Shown here piece after piece: positions 49,824 to 62,782 of a stretch of 64,000 nucleotides of DNA (within the stretch, counting starts at the first letter, position 1; every line of letters starts with the position of its first letter). The stretch is from Pseudomonas orientalis (GTDB lineage Bacteria > Pseudomonadota > Gammaproteobacteria > Pseudomonadales > Pseudomonadaceae). Both the position numbers and the translations under genes were made by a program. The DNA is taken from assembly GCF_001439815.1 (NCBI RefSeq), contig NZ_JYLM01000005.1, positions 124,001 to 188,000 of the forward strand, read 5' to 3'. Below the pieces are notes generated by a model, which worked only from the letters and a program-made list of their open reading frames with translations, searched no databases and had not been told where the DNA came from.

Positions 49824-51860
49824 ATGCCACTGCGCCAGCGTCTTGAAAACCTACCGGTAGGGCAGAAATTGCTGGCCGCCCTGCTGGTACTGCTGACCAC
49901 CGTGTTGCTGGTGGCCAACCTGACCTTTATCAGCGCCGCCTACTGGATTTCCCAGGAAAGCATGGCGCCCCAGGCGTTGCAGGCCATCGGTAGGCTGGTG
50001 TCCAACCCGGCGCTCGCCGCCGAAGCCCTTCAGTCCCCGGACAAGGCCAACGCGCTGCTCAATGAGCTGACCAGCTATTCACCGTTGCGCGCCGCCGCTC
50101 TTTACGACGGCGAAGGCAATCGCCTGGCGCAGATGCAGCACGGCGACCGCCTGCACCTGCCCGACAACTATCGGCATGTCGAAGCCTGGCGACTCACCGA
50201 GTTTCGCAGCAACCAAATCATCACCCTGCCCCGCCCCGGCCAGCCTTCAGGGCATCTGTTGCTGGTGGCCAGCAGCGAGCTACCGGTGGCGTTCTACACC
50301 GGCACCCTGACCGCGAGCCTGGGCATCCTGATTTTCAGCGTCCTGCTGTGGCTGGTGATTGCCCGGCAGATCAAACGCCTGATCACCCGGCCCATCCATG
50401 AGCTCGAAGAGCTGTCGCGCCAGGTCACTCGCGAAGAGAACTACGCCCTGCGCGCAGGCCCCGGCAACCATGATGAGATCGGCAGCCTGGCGGAAGCGTT
50501 CAACACCATGCTGTCGCGCATCGAGGCCCGCGAGCAGCAGCTCAAACGTGCACGGGATGATTCCCAGGCCGCCTACGACCAGGCCCAGGGCCTGGCCGAA
50601 GAAACCCGTCATACCAACCGCAAACTGGAACTGGAAGTCCAGGTGCGCAGCAAGATCGAGAAAAAGCTCACCGGTTTTCAGAATTACCTGAACAGCATTA
50701 TCGACTCGATGCCTTCGGCGCTGATTGCCCTGGACGAACAGCTCTATGTCACCCAATGGAACCAGGAAGCCACCGCGCTTTCCGGCACGCGTCTGGATGA
50801 AGCCCTGAACCAGCCGATCTATCTCGCGTTCCAACCGCTCAAGCCGTACCTGCCGCAAATCAAGGCCACGGTGGAACAGCATTCGGTGGAGCGGATCGAG
50901 CGGGTCACCTGGATCAAGGACGACGAACCAAAGCATTACGCCCTGACGTTCTACCCATTAATGGGCGGTGCCGGGCGTGGCGTGGTGATCCGCATCGACG
51001 ACATCACCCAGCGCCTGTCCCTGGAAGAAATGATGGTGCAATCGGAAAAAATGCTCTCGGTCGGCGGCCTCGCTGCCGGCATGGCTCATGAAATCAACAA
51101 CCCGCTGGGCGCGATCCTGCACAACGTGCAGAACATTCGGCGCCGCCTGTCACCCGACCTGCCCAAGAACCTGGAACACGCCGAACAGGCGGGCATCGAG
51201 CTGGACCTGGTCAATCGCTACCTGCATAGCCGCGAAGTGCCGCAGTTACTCGACGGGATTCAACAGGCCGGTGCGCGCGCAGCGAAGATCGTCACGCATA
51301 TGCTCAGCTTCAGCCGACGCAGCAATCGGCAAATGGCCCCCTGCGACTTGCCGGCCCTGATCGACCAGGCCGTGGAAATCGCCGGTAACGATTTCGACCT
51401 GGCCATCGGTTTTGACTTCAAGGGCCAGGCAATCACCCGCCAGTTCGATCCGCAACTGGGCCCGGTGCCCGGCACGGCCAACGAGCTGGAGCAAGTGCTG
51501 CTCAACCTGCTGAAAAACGCCGCCCAGGCGATTCACTTGCGTGAAGACGGCAGCGAACCGGGACGCATCATCCTGCGTACCCGCCTCAACCCACCCTGGG
51601 CCGAGATCCAGGTAGAAGACAATGGCATCGGCATGAGCGAAAACGTGCGCAAACGCACCTTCGAGCCGTTCTTCACCACCAAGGAAATCGGCCAGGGCAC
51701 CGGGCTTGGGCTGTCGGTGTCGTATTTCATCATTACCAATAACCACAAGGGCCAGATGGAAGTGCATTCGACCCTCGGCCAGGGCACGTGTTTTACCCTG
51801 CGCCTGCCGCTGGCCGGCAGCCAACTGTCCCCCGCAGAACTCACCCGACTGGAGCAATGA
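49824..51860 (+). CDS. Membrane sensor histidine kinase with PAS domain
   Basis: 678 residues from the ATG at 49824; a TTG six codons upstream is an alternative, and no good ribosome site is seen for either. Helix 1 (about 15-38), periplasmic sensor (40-150), helix 2 (about 155-178), HAMP (to 235), coiled coil, PAS (about 290-400), HisKA with AAGMAHEINNPLGAILHNVQ, and ATPase boxes NLLKNAAQAI, DNGIGM and GTGLGLSVS. No receiver domain is attached and no response-regulator gene lies nearby. Its signal is unknown. The stop overlaps the next gene's region (ATGA). Confidence 0.92.
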   Translation: MPLRQRLENLPVGQKLLAALLVLLTTVLLVANLTFISAAYWISQESMAPQALQAIGRLVSNPALAAEALQSPDKANALLNELTSYSPLRAAALYDGEGNRLAQMQHGDRLHLPDNYRHVEAWRLTEFRSNQIITLPRPGQPSGHLLLVASSELPVAFYTGTLTASLGILIFSVLLWLVIARQIKRLITRPIHELEELSRQVTREENYALRAGPGNHDEIGSLAEAFNTMLSRIEAREQQLKRARDDSQAAYDQAQGLAEETRHTNRKLELEVQVRSKIEKKLTGFQNYLNSIIDSMPSALIALDEQLYVTQWNQEATALSGTRLDEALNQPIYLAFQPLKPYLPQIKATVEQHSVERIERVTWIKDDEPKHYALTFYPLMGGAGRGVVIRIDDITQRLSLEEMMVQSEKMLSVGGLAAGMAHEINNPLGAILHNVQNIRRRLSPDLPKNLEHAEQAGIELDLVNRYLHSREVPQLLDGIQQAGARAAKIVTHMLSFSRRSNRQMAPCDLPALIDQAVEIAGNDFDLAIGFDFKGQAITRQFDPQLGPVPGTANELEQVLLNLLKNAAQAIHLREDGSEPGRIILRTRLNPPWAEIQVEDNGIGMSENVRKRTFEPFFTTKEIGQGTGLGLSVSYFIITNNHKGQMEVHSTLGQGTCFTLRLPLAGSQLSPAELTRLEQ

Positions 51861-51862
51861 CC

Positions 51863-52441
51863 ATGGGCTTTCGCCTGTCAAAGATCTACACCCGCACCGG
51901 CGACCAGGGCGAAACCGGCCTCGGCGATGGCCGCCGCGTGCCCAAGGATCACCCCAGGGTGGAGGCCATCGGCGAGGTGGACACGCTGAACAGTCAGTTG
52001 GGGTTGCTGTTGGCTAACCTGGAGGAGCAGAGCGGCAAGCACCCCGAATTGAACGATGTGATCGACGTGCTCACGCCCTGTCAGCATCGATTGTTCGACC
52101 TCGGCGGCGAGCTGGCCATGCCGGTGTACAAAGCGTTGAGTGCAGCGGAAGTGGATCGGCTGGAAGCGGCCATTGATCGCTGGAACGAAGAGGTGGGGCC
52201 GCTGGAGAACTTCATCCTGCCCGGAGGTTCAGCGCTGATCGCCCAGGCCCATGTGTGCCGCAGCCTGGCGCGCAGCGCCGAACGTCGCTGTCAGCATTTG
52301 AATGCGCTGGAACCGTTGGAGGGGGTGGGGCTGGCGTATATCAATCGGTTGTCGGATTTGCTGTTTGTGGCGGCCAGGGTGATTGCCAGGCGCCAGGGGG
52401 TTGCTGAGGTGTTGTGGCAGGCGGCGGCCAAGCCACACTGA
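51863..52441 (+). CDS. ATP:cob(I)alamin adenosyltransferase, PduO type
   Basis: 192 residues. The ATG at 51863 is preferred over the ATG at 51857 because GGAG at 51851-51854 is 8 bases before it. ATP-binding start KIYTRTGDQGETGLGDGRRV, then EVDTLNSQLGLLLA and SLARSAERR. It adenosylates cobalamin. Likely translated together with the upstream kinase. Confidence 0.93.
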   Translation: MGFRLSKIYTRTGDQGETGLGDGRRVPKDHPRVEAIGEVDTLNSQLGLLLANLEEQSGKHPELNDVIDVLTPCQHRLFDLGGELAMPVYKALSAAEVDRLEAAIDRWNEEVGPLENFILPGGSALIAQAHVCRSLARSAERRCQHLNALEPLEGVGLAYINRLSDLLFVAARVIARRQGVAEVLWQAAAKPH

Positions 52442-52476
52442 TGTTTCCCGGGTGACTGACAGGGCCTCATCGGGGG

Positions 52477-52576
52477 TGTAGGAGCGAGCTTGCTCGCGAA
52501 AAACTCACAGGCACCGCGCCCATTCAGAAAGCTCGCGTTATCGTTGACGCTTTTCGCGAGCAAGCTCGCTCCTACA
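52477..52576. repeat. REP pair (REPIN), family 2
   Basis: Units at 52477-52499 and inverted at 52554-52576, between two convergent genes. Confidence 0.9.
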
Positions 52577-52602
52577 TCCCGATAGCGCCCGTCAAAGCAA
52601 CA

Positions 52603-53553
52603 TCAATCACCGGGCCAAAACGCCCGAATCCCCGCCACACCCTGCGCCCCAGCCGCCCAAGCCTGCTCCCGCTGCGCAGGTCCAACCCCGCCCAATAGAA
52701 ACACCGGCTTGCTGAACCCACGGATCAGCTCGGCCGCCTGCTCCCAACCCAACGGCTGGGCATCGGGGTGAGTCTGGGTCGGTTGAACCGGCGACAGCGT
52801 GACGAAATCCACGTCCATCATGTGCGCCAGCGCCAGCTCCTCGGCATTGTGGCAAGAGGCCGCCAACCACCGATCTTTCGGCAATGGCCGCCCCTTGCTC
52901 GCATATTTGCGCAATTGCGCCGAGGTCATATGCCAGCCGGCTGCAGGAAAATCCCCCAGCCATTCGAACGGCCCCTTGATCATCAGTTGCGCCTTGCCGG
53001 CACACAGGCCCACCGCATCCACCGCCAGATCACGGTATTTGGGGTCGTAGCCGTTGGGTGCGCGCAGTTGAACCAGCTTGATGCCACCGGCGATAGCCTT
53101 CTGGATGCCACGCAACAGCATCGGGGTCTCCAGCTCGCCCGGGGTGATCAGGTACTCGGCAGGCAAGCGCGCGGCGGCGACAATCGGCGCATTCGCCGCC
53201 GGGAACTCATAGTTGACCAAGTCCCGTGGCGTCACCCATTCCAACGGCTGCCCTTCGACGCCATGGGGCTCGCCGGTAAAGGCCGAGACCTCCCAGACAT
53301 CCAGCAACACCTGCTTGTCCGGGTAGTCATGCCGCACCTGGATCAACGGCCGGGCCGTGGTGACCTGGATGCCCAGCTCTTCCTGCAACTCGCGAGACAA
53401 GGCCGTGGCGACTGACTCATCAGCCTCCACCTTGCCGCCTGGAAACTCCCAGAGGCCGCCTTGATGCTGAGTATCGGCGCGGCGTGCCAGCAGGATCCTG
53501 CCATCGACACCGCGAATCACCGCTGCTGCTACATGCACTCGTTTCACCGCCAC
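52603..53553 (-). CDS. Nudix hydrolase fused to a ThiE-like domain
   Basis: 316 residues, GTG start at 53553 with AGAGG upstream. Residues 1-130 are a MutT-type Nudix domain with the box GGKVEADESVATALSRELQE followed by ELGI. Residues about 140-316 are a thiamine-phosphate-synthase (TMP-TENI) barrel (GGIKLVQLRA, SCHNAEELALAHMMDVDFVTLS, FLLGGVGPAQ). The same fusion occurs as PA4400. It likely removes oxidised nucleotides such as 8-oxo-dGTP; the role of the second domain is unclear. Confidence 0.92.
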   Translation of the reverse strand: MAVKRVHVAAAVIRGVDGRILLARRADTQHQGGLWEFPGGKVEADESVATALSRELQEELGIQVTTARPLIQVRHDYPDKQVLLDVWEVSAFTGEPHGVEGQPLEWVTPRDLVNYEFPAANAPIVAAARLPAEYLITPGELETPMLLRGIQKAIAGGIKLVQLRAPNGYDPKYRDLAVDAVGLCAGKAQLMIKGPFEWLGDFPAAGWHMTSAQLRKYASKGRPLPKDRWLAASCHNAEELALAHMMDVDFVTLSPVQPTQTHPDAQPLGWEQAAELIRGFSKPVFLLGGVGPAQREQAWAAGAQGVAGIRAFWPGD

Positions 53554-53575
53554 TGCATCCTCTCGTTATAGCCCT

Positions 53576-53673
53576 TGTAGGAGCGAGCTTGCTCGCGAAA
53601 AACTCAACGCCACCGCGTTATCCAGGATGTACGCGTTATGGTTGACGTTCTTCGCGAGCAAGCTCGCTCCTAC
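53576..53673. repeat. REP pair (REPIN), family 2
   Basis: Units at 53576-53598 and inverted at 53652-53673, in the 122-bp argJ-Nudix gap. Confidence 0.9.
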
Positions 53674-53675
53674 CT

Positions 53676-54893
53676 TCAGGTGCGATATTCCGCGTTGATC
53701 TTCACGTATTCGTGGGACAGGTCCGTGGTCCAGATGGTTTCGCTGCACTCGCCGCGACCCAGTTCGATGCGGATGGTGATTTCTTCCTGCTGCATCACTG
53801 CCGAGCCCTGGGCCTCGGTATAGGTTTCGGCACGGGCGCCACGGCTGGCAATGCACACGTCGCCGAGGAACACGTCGATCTTGCTCACGTCCAGATCAGA
53901 CACACCGGCACGACCAACGGCGGCGAGGATACGGCCCCAGTTCGGGTCGGAGGCAAACAGCGCGGTCTTGATCAACGGCGAGTGGGCCACGGTGTAACCC
54001 ACATCCAGGCATTCCTGATGATTGGCGCCGCCGTTCACTTCTACCGTGACAAACTTGGTCGCGCCTTCGCCGTCGCGCACGATGGCCTGGGCCACGTCCA
54101 TGCACACCTCGAATACCGCCTGCTTCAACGCCGCGAACAGCGGGCCTTCGCAGGAGGTGATTTCGGGCAGGTTGGCCTGGCCAGTGGCGATCAGCATGCA
54201 GCAGTCGTTGGTGGAGGTGTCACCGTCGATGGTAATGCGGTTGAACGACTTGTTGGCGCCGTCCAGCATCAGGCGCTGCAGCACATCGCGGGAGACTTTG
54301 GCGTCAGTGGCGATATAACCGAGCATGGTGGCCATGTTCGGGCGGATCATGCCGGCGCCCTTGCTGATACCGGTCACGGTGACGGTGACGCCATCGTGCA
54401 CGAACTGGCGGCTTGCGCCTTTGGGCAAGGTGTCGGTGGTCATGATGCCGGTGGCCGCGGCCGCCCAGTTATCCACAGACAGGTCATCCAGCGCGGCTTG
54501 CAGGGCGCCTTCGATTTTCTCCACCGGCAGCGGCTCACCGATCACGCCGGTGGAATACGGCAGCACCTGGCTGGCGTCTACACCGGTCAACTGCGCCAGC
54601 TTGGCGCAGGTGCGTGCAGCCGCGACCAGGCCAGGCTCGCCGGTACCGGCGTTGGCATTGCCGGTGTTGGTCAGCAGGTAACGGATCGACCCGGCTACTC
54701 GTTGCTTGGCCAGGATCACCGGCGCGGCGCAAAAGGCGTTGAGGGTGAACACACCGGCGACGGTCGAGCCTTCGGCGCAGCGCATCACCACCACATCCTT
54801 GCGCCCCGGACGCTTGATGCCGGCCGAAGCGATACCGAGTTCAAAACCGGCGACCGGGTGCAATGTGGGCAAAGGACCAAGACCAACAGCCAT
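53676..54893 (-). CDS. argJ: Bifunctional ornithine acetyltransferase / N-acetylglutamate synthase
   Basis: 405 residues. This Ntn-type enzyme cleaves itself before the nucleophile Thr189 in [13 protein letters not shown]. It recycles the acetyl group in arginine synthesis. It follows secA on the same strand, as in PAO1 (PA4402). The stop is only 2 bp from a REP unit. Confidence 0.95.
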   Translation of the reverse strand: MAVGLGPLPTLHPVAGFELGIASAGIKRPGRKDVVVMRCAEGSTVAGVFTLNAFCAAPVILAKQRVAGSIRYLLTNTGNANAGTGEPGLVAAARTCAKLAQLTGVDASQVLPYSTGVIGEPLPVEKIEGALQAALDDLSVDNWAAAATGIMTTDTLPKGASRQFVHDGVTVTVTGISKGAGMIRPNMATMLGYIATDAKVSRDVLQRLMLDGANKSFNRITIDGDTSTNDCCMLIATGQANLPEITSCEGPLFAALKQAVFEVCMDVAQAIVRDGEGATKFVTVEVNGGANHQECLDVGYTVAHSPLIKTALFASDPNWGRILAAVGRAGVSDLDVSKIDVFLGDVCIASRGARAETYTEAQGSAVMQQEEITIRIELGRGECSETIWTTDLSHEYVKINAEYRT

Positions 54894-55012
54894 GTATGCG
54901 CTCCTTGAAAGAGGATGTGTGTGCCGTCACTGTCGACGGGGAATTAATGGCAAAACGCCGCGACGGCTGATGCCGGTCGCGGCGCAGGATGTTGCAGCGT
55001 CAGGCGAAAATC

Positions 55013-57748
<2,736 letters not shown>

Positions 57749-58053
57749 ATCGGCAGGTTCTTCCACACATAGGGATGGAGGGCGCACCGTGAGTGGCCCG
57801 AGCAGCCCTCACGGCCGCATGCGAACGCGCATTCTACCCGGAATCGTGGGTGAGGAAAGTGGCGTTGTTCCCCGATGCGGGCACGGCGCTGTGAGAGGGC
57901 TTGTTTAAAATAAGGGCTTTTGCTGGAACTTCAACCCATCAAGCGCAGAAGTTACTTATTGATTTCACGGGAAAAGCCCTGCCGATGCATGGCTTCGGGG
58001 CCCGCAGGCGCTTTCTGTTAAGATGCTGGCTCTGTTACTTAAGGTGTCTAAAC
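57749..58053. other. Divergent intergenic region secA / DUF721 gene
   Basis: 305 bp holding the secA promoter and that of the DUF721 gene. No defined motif seen. In PAO1 a peptidase-like gene (PA4404) lies here; none is present. Confidence 0.4.
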
Positions 58054-58509
58054 ATGGCATTTCGCCCTCTTCCAGCCCGCGCTCCCGGCGTGTTGCTTCG
58101 CGAAGCTAAGCCGCTGAGAGCCATCTTTGGCCACGCCAAGCGCCTGGGGCATTTGCAACGCCTGCTCGAAAGCCAGTTGCAACCGGCCGCGCGCGAACAC
58201 TGTCATGTGGCGTCCTGGCGTGAAGGCAACCTGCTATTAATTGTCACTGACGGCCACTGGGCGACCCGTCTGCGTTACCAGCAAAAACGCCTGCTGCGCC
58301 AATTGATGGTGTTCGATGAGTTCGCCGGGCTGGTGCGCATCCAGTTCAAGGTACAGCCGCCCACCGTACTGCGCAGCACGGCGGGACATACCCTGGACCT
58401 GTCGGAAAATGCAGCCGAGACCCTCCAGGCCACGGCCGAAGGGATCAGCGATCCGGGTCTGCGCGCGGCACTGCAACGGCTGGCCGCCCATGCCAGACCC
58501 AAATCCTGA
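58054..58509 (+). CDS. DUF721 (DciA-like) protein
   Basis: 151 residues from the ATG at 58054 (MAFRPLPARAPGVLL), with AAGGTG upstream; a longer frame from 57901 is unsupported. The fold region is LLESQLQPAAREHCHVASWREGNLLLIVTDGHWATRLRYQQKRLL. DciA loads the replicative helicase DnaB in bacteria lacking DnaC. In PAO1 it is next to lpxC (PA4406); here lpxC is not adjacent. Confidence 0.8.
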   Translation: MAFRPLPARAPGVLLREAKPLRAIFGHAKRLGHLQRLLESQLQPAAREHCHVASWREGNLLLIVTDGHWATRLRYQQKRLLRQLMVFDEFAGLVRIQFKVQPPTVLRSTAGHTLDLSENAAETLQATAEGISDPGLRAALQRLAAHARPKS

Positions 58510-58512
58510 GCC

Positions 58513-59991
58513 TCACTTGCGCTTGCTGCCGCCCAGTAACGAGCCCAGCAAGCCGCGCACCAACTGCCGCCCCATCTGATTGGCGGCCTGCTGCATGGCG
58601 GATTTCAGCGCCTTGCCTGCCGTGGTCCCCAGGAACGCACCGGCCTTGTCGGTAAAGCTGGGTTCTTCAGTCGCGGGCTTGGCCTCATCGGTCGGCCCCA
58701 ACGCCTTGCGTGCCATCAGCACTTCGTACGCTGATTCGCGGTCAATCGGCTTGTCGTAACGGCCCTGCAGCGCCGAGCTGGCGATCAACGCCGCACGTTC
58801 GGCCTCGGTCAGCGGCCCGATCCGCGACTGTGGCGGTGCGACCAGCACGCGCTGGACCATCTCCGGCGTGCCCTTGTCCTGCAAGGTGCCCACCAGCGCT
58901 TCACCGGTGCCCAACTCGGTCAACACCGCCAAGGCATCGAAGGCCGGATTGGGCCGGAAACCGTCCGCCACCGCCCGCAGGGATTTTTGCTCTTTGGTGG
59001 TGAATGCGCGCAGGCCATGCTGAACACGCAGGCCCAGTTGCGCGAGCACGGTGTCAGGCAAGTCGCCCGGCGATTGCGTGACGAAGTACACGCCCACGCC
59101 TTTGGAGCGAATCAACCGCACCACCTGCTCCAAACGGTCCTGCAACGCTTTGGGTGTGTCGGCGAACAACAGATGCGCCTCATCGAAAAACAGCGCCAGC
59201 AGCGGTTTTTCCGCATCGCCGCGCTCGGGCAACTGCTCGAACAGTTCCGCCAGCAGCCACAACAGGAAGGTCGCATAGACCTTCGGCGCGTCATGCACCA
59301 GGCGGCTGGCGTCGAGCAGATGGATACGGCCGCGCCCGTCGCCGGCGGGCTGCAGAATATCCTCAAGCTGCAGGGCCGGCTCGCCGAACAGGGCTTCGGC
59401 GCCCTGCTGTTCCAGCACCGCGAGACGCCGCAACAACGCCTGGCTGGACCCGGTGGTCATCAGCGCCGCGTCGTCGCCCAACAATTCAGGGTGATAACGC
59501 AGGTGGTTGAGCAATGCCTTGAGGTCTTTGAGGTCCAGCAGCAACAGGCCTTCACGGTCGGCCACCTTGAATGTCGCGTACAGCGCCGACTGCTGGCTGT
59601 CGGTGAGCTCCAGCAGGCTGCCGAGCAACAACGGGCCCATTTCACTGATGGTGGTGCGCAACGGATGACCGGACTGGCCATGGATATCCCACAGCGTGAC
59701 CGGATAAGCCTTCGGCGCGTAATTGAGGAAGGGCATCCCGGCGATACGCTCGGCGACTTTGCCCTGGGGGTTGGCTGCGGCGCCCAGACCGCAAAGGTCG
59801 CCCTTGATGTCGGCAGCGAATACCGCCACGCCCGCATCGCTGAAGGCTTCCGCCAGACGCTGCAAGGTGACGGTCTTGCCGGTGCCCGTGGCGCCGGCGA
59901 TCAGCCCATGACGGTTGGCCAGGCGCATGGGCTGGGTGATGGGCTGGCCGTCTGGACCGGCACCGATAAGCAGTTGTGTGGAGTCAGGCAT
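58513..59991 (-). CDS. HerA-like/DUF853 (YjgR) ATPase
   Basis: 492 residues. Walker A is GATGTGKT at residues 33-40 and Walker B is LLALFFDEAHLLF. This is the DUF853 group related to the HerA DNA-translocating helicase. The role is unknown. Convergent with the DUF721 gene, 3 bp apart. Confidence 0.88.
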   Translation of the reverse strand: MPDSTQLLIGAGPDGQPITQPMRLANRHGLIAGATGTGKTVTLQRLAEAFSDAGVAVFAADIKGDLCGLGAAANPQGKVAERIAGMPFLNYAPKAYPVTLWDIHGQSGHPLRTTISEMGPLLLGSLLELTDSQQSALYATFKVADREGLLLLDLKDLKALLNHLRYHPELLGDDAALMTTGSSQALLRRLAVLEQQGAEALFGEPALQLEDILQPAGDGRGRIHLLDASRLVHDAPKVYATFLLWLLAELFEQLPERGDAEKPLLALFFDEAHLLFADTPKALQDRLEQVVRLIRSKGVGVYFVTQSPGDLPDTVLAQLGLRVQHGLRAFTTKEQKSLRAVADGFRPNPAFDALAVLTELGTGEALVGTLQDKGTPEMVQRVLVAPPQSRIGPLTEAERAALIASSALQGRYDKPIDRESAYEVLMARKALGPTDEAKPATEEPSFTDKAGAFLGTTAGKALKSAMQQAANQMGRQLVRGLLGSLLGGSKRK

Positions 59992-60196
59992 TTCGTCACC
60001 TATGGTTAATCTTTAATGCCGCGAGGTCGATATAGACGTATGTAAGCCCGACAAAGACTAGAAAACGGTCAGATAATTCCGACATGGACCAACGGAGCTA
60101 TCACCAGAAATATCACACCTTTTTTAACGCTGCCATTTTGCGCCTCCTCCAGAGGGCGCGCACCGGATATCAAGACCTTAGCGGACCCTACAAGCC

Positions 60197-62086
60197 ATGA
60201 ATAAAAACCTGCGCTTCAGCCATAAAATTTTGCTTGCAGCCTCCCTTATCGTCATCGCCGCCTTTGCGTTGTTTACCCTCTATAACGACTACCTGCAGCG
60301 CAATGCGATTCGTGACGACCTCAATAGCTACCTGCATGAAATGGGCGACGTCACCGCCGGCAGTATTCAGACCTGGCTCACCGGGCGCATCGCCCTGGTC
60401 GAAAACGCCGCACAGAATATCGCCCTCAACCCCGAGCCTTCCGTGGTTGCCAGCCTGCTGGAACAGAAAGCGCTGACATCGTCGTTCATGGCGACCTACG
60501 TCGGCGACAGCCAGGGCACGTTCACCATCCGCCCGGACACCAAGATGCCCGAGGGTTTCGACCCGCGCGTTCGCCCCTGGTACAAGGGCGCCCAGGCCAG
60601 CAACGGCTCGACCCTGACCGAGCCTTATATCGACGCGGCCACGGGGCAGCTGATTATTTCCATCGCCACACCGAGCGCCAAGGCCGGCCAAAGCATCGGC
60701 GTGGTGGGCGGCGACCTGAGCCTGCAAACCCTGGTGGACAACATTGGCGCGCTGGACCTGGGCGGCATGGGTTACGCGTTCCTGGTCAGTGCCGACGGCA
60801 AAGTACTGGTCCACCCGGACAAAGCCTTGGTGATGAAAACCCTGTCGGACGTTTACCCCAAGGACACGCCAAAGATCAGCGCTGACTTCAGCGAAGTAGA
60901 GGCCAATGGCAAGACCAATATCGTTACGTTTACCCCGATCAAGGGCCTGCCGTCAGTGAATTGGTACCTGGGCATTTCGGTGGATAAAGCCAAATCCTTC
61001 GCCATGCTCACTGAATTTCGCACATCGGCGGTGATCGCCACCCTCATCGCCGTGGTGATCATCATCGCGTTGCTGGGCATGTTGATCCGCGTGTTGCTGC
61101 AACCGCTGCACGTGATGACCCGGGCCATGCAGGACATTGCCGACGGCGAAGGCGACCTGACCCGACGCCTGACCATCCAGAACAACGACGAGTTCGGCAC
61201 CCTGGGTACTGCATTCAACCGTTTCGTCGAGCGCATTCACACTTCGATTCGCGAAGTGTCGTCGGCTACCGAGCAGGTCAATGAAGTGGCACTGCGGGTG
61301 GTCAGCGCGTCCAACTCGTCGATGGTCAATTCCGACGAACAGGCCAACCGCACCAACAGCGTCGCCGCTGCGATCAATCAACTGGGCGCTGCCACTCAGG
61401 AAATCGCGCGTAACGCGGCGCAGGCCTCCAGCCAGGCCAGTGATGCACGGCATCTGGCCGAAGACGGCCAGCAGGTGGTAGAGCGCAATATCAAGGCCAT
61501 GACCCAGCTGTCGAGCATGATCAGCGCCTCCAGCAGCAATATCGAGGCGCTGAACAGCAAGACCGTGAATATCGGTCAGATCCTTGAAGTGATCACCAGT
61601 ATTTCCCAGCAAACCAACTTGCTTGCGCTCAACGCTGCCATCGAGGCCGCGCGTGCCGGTGAAGCCGGTCGCGGCTTCGCGGTAGTGGCCGATGAAGTGC
61701 GCAACCTGGCGCATCGCACCCAGGAATCGGCGCAACAGGTGCAGAAGATGATCGAGGAACTGCAAGTCGGCGCCCGCGACTCGGTGAGCACCATGAGTGA
61801 AAGCCAGCGCCACAGCCAGGACAGCGTGGAAATCGCCAACCTGGCCGGCGAGCGCTTGAACAGCGTGACTCAGCGCATTGGCGAGATCGACGGCATGAAC
61901 CAGTCCGTGGCCACCGCCACCGAGGAGCAGACTTCGGTGGTGGAGTCGATCAATATGGACATCACCGAGATCAACACCCTCAACCAGGAAGGCGTGGAAA
62001 ACCTGCAATCGACCCTGCGCGCCTGCACGGACCTGGAGCAACAGGCGTCGCGCCTGAAGCAATTGGTGGGCAGCTTCCGCATCTGA
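60197..62086 (+). CDS. Methyl-accepting chemotaxis protein, dCache type
   Basis: 629 residues. Helix 1 (about 12-32), a periplasmic dCache_1 ligand domain (about 35-270, with [12 protein letters not shown] and [19 protein letters not shown], typical of amino-acid-binding domains), helix 2 (about 275-300), HAMP, and the signalling hairpin [20 protein letters not shown]. It reports to CheA/CheW. The ligand is probably an amino acid or amine; this is an inference from the dCache motif. Confidence 0.93.
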   Translation: MNKNLRFSHKILLAASLIVIAAFALFTLYNDYLQRNAIRDDLNSYLHEMGDVTAGSIQTWLTGRIALVENAAQNIALNPEPSVVASLLEQKALTSSFMATYVGDSQGTFTIRPDTKMPEGFDPRVRPWYKGAQASNGSTLTEPYIDAATGQLIISIATPSAKAGQSIGVVGGDLSLQTLVDNIGALDLGGMGYAFLVSADGKVLVHPDKALVMKTLSDVYPKDTPKISADFSEVEANGKTNIVTFTPIKGLPSVNWYLGISVDKAKSFAMLTEFRTSAVIATLIAVVIIIALLGMLIRVLLQPLHVMTRAMQDIADGEGDLTRRLTIQNNDEFGTLGTAFNRFVERIHTSIREVSSATEQVNEVALRVVSASNSSMVNSDEQANRTNSVAAAINQLGAATQEIARNAAQASSQASDARHLAEDGQQVVERNIKAMTQLSSMISASSSNIEALNSKTVNIGQILEVITSISQQTNLLALNAAIEAARAGEAGRGFAVVADEVRNLAHRTQESAQQVQKMIEELQVGARDSVSTMSESQRHSQDSVEIANLAGERLNSVTQRIGEIDGMNQSVATATEEQTSVVESINMDITEINTLNQEGVENLQSTLRACTDLEQQASRLKQLVGSFRI

Positions 62087-62317
62087 TTACACAAAGGGGC
62101 TTGGCGGTACTCGGTAAACATGTGGGAGGGAGCTTGACCCCGATGGCGGCCTCAGGGCCGACCAGGATGTTGGATCAGACCGAGTACATATCCGTTTCTG
62201 CGGTAACGGCTGCTAACGGTTCCGCTTTTACAGCGGCTCACTTTTGAAAAGCGCAAAAGTAAGCAAAACGCTCTTGCCCCACCACTCGGCACCTCGCCTA
62301 GGCTCGGTGTGCCCGAA

Positions 62318-62414
62318 CGCAGGCTTGAATCCGTGGGCCGCCGCAATGGGCCATCCATGGCCCAGTGCGGCTAACCCGGCGTCCTGCCGGGTTACCCACG
62401 GATTCAAGCCTGCG
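62318..62414. repeat. Cloverleaf-shaped inverted repeat (possible MITE)
   Basis: Perfect 20-bp outer arms (starting CGCAGGCTTG, ending CAAGCCTGCG; 62318-62337 and 62395-62414) enclose two hairpins: one with TGGGCCAT/ATGGCCCA inside CCGC/GCGG (62341-62370), and AACCCGGC/GCCGGGTT (62373-62393). Together they can fold into a three-way junction. Confidence 0.85.
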
Positions 62415-62513
62415 CTCGGCCAGCGTGGTTTAACGGGGCGCCTAAGATCAAAAGCAGATCAAGATCAAAAGCGGCTCGCTTCGCATCGTGGTTAGGGTGG
62501 GGGCATCGAAGTC

Positions 62514-62627
62514 TGTAGGAGCGAGCTTGCTCGCGAAAAACTTACAGGCACCGCGTTCATTCAGGAAGCACGCGTTATCGTTGACGTTTTTCGCGAGCAA
62601 GAGCTAGGCGCCCCCCTCGCTCCTACA
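62514..62627. repeat. REP pair (REPIN), family 2, with an insertion in the right unit
   Basis: The left unit (62514-62536) is canonical. The right unit (62591-62627) has 14 extra bases AGCTAGGCGCCCCC at 62602-62615, directly after GCGAGCAAG, at the centre of the palindrome. Confidence 0.85.
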
Positions 62628-62782
62628 GACGGCCGTGTTCGCTTAACTGACTGGCATCAGGGCAAGCCCCCTCCCCCATCATTTCAACCTTGAACACGCA
62701 GCACGACACCAATCCCGATCGAACATCTATCCTTACCTCAGGTCCACGTAAAGGAGAGCAATGGATCGGAGGGCTGTTCATC

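Larger units (their letters stand above)
62087..62782. other. 0.7-kb intergenic stack of repeats
   Basis: Holds a lone degenerate family-1 REP (62122-62144), a cloverleaf-like inverted repeat (62318-62414), a family-2 REP pair (62514-62627) and another lone family-1 unit (62656-62677). The sequence near 62244-62280 (CACTTTTGAAAAGCGCAAAA) reads like a dispersed Pseudomonas repeat boundary. No gene is supported. Confidence 0.7.

Noticed and set aside
57901..58053. 51-codon N-terminal extension of the DUF721 gene
   Set aside because: The extension has no family similarity, and the ATG at 58054 follows AAGGTG and matches the usual start.
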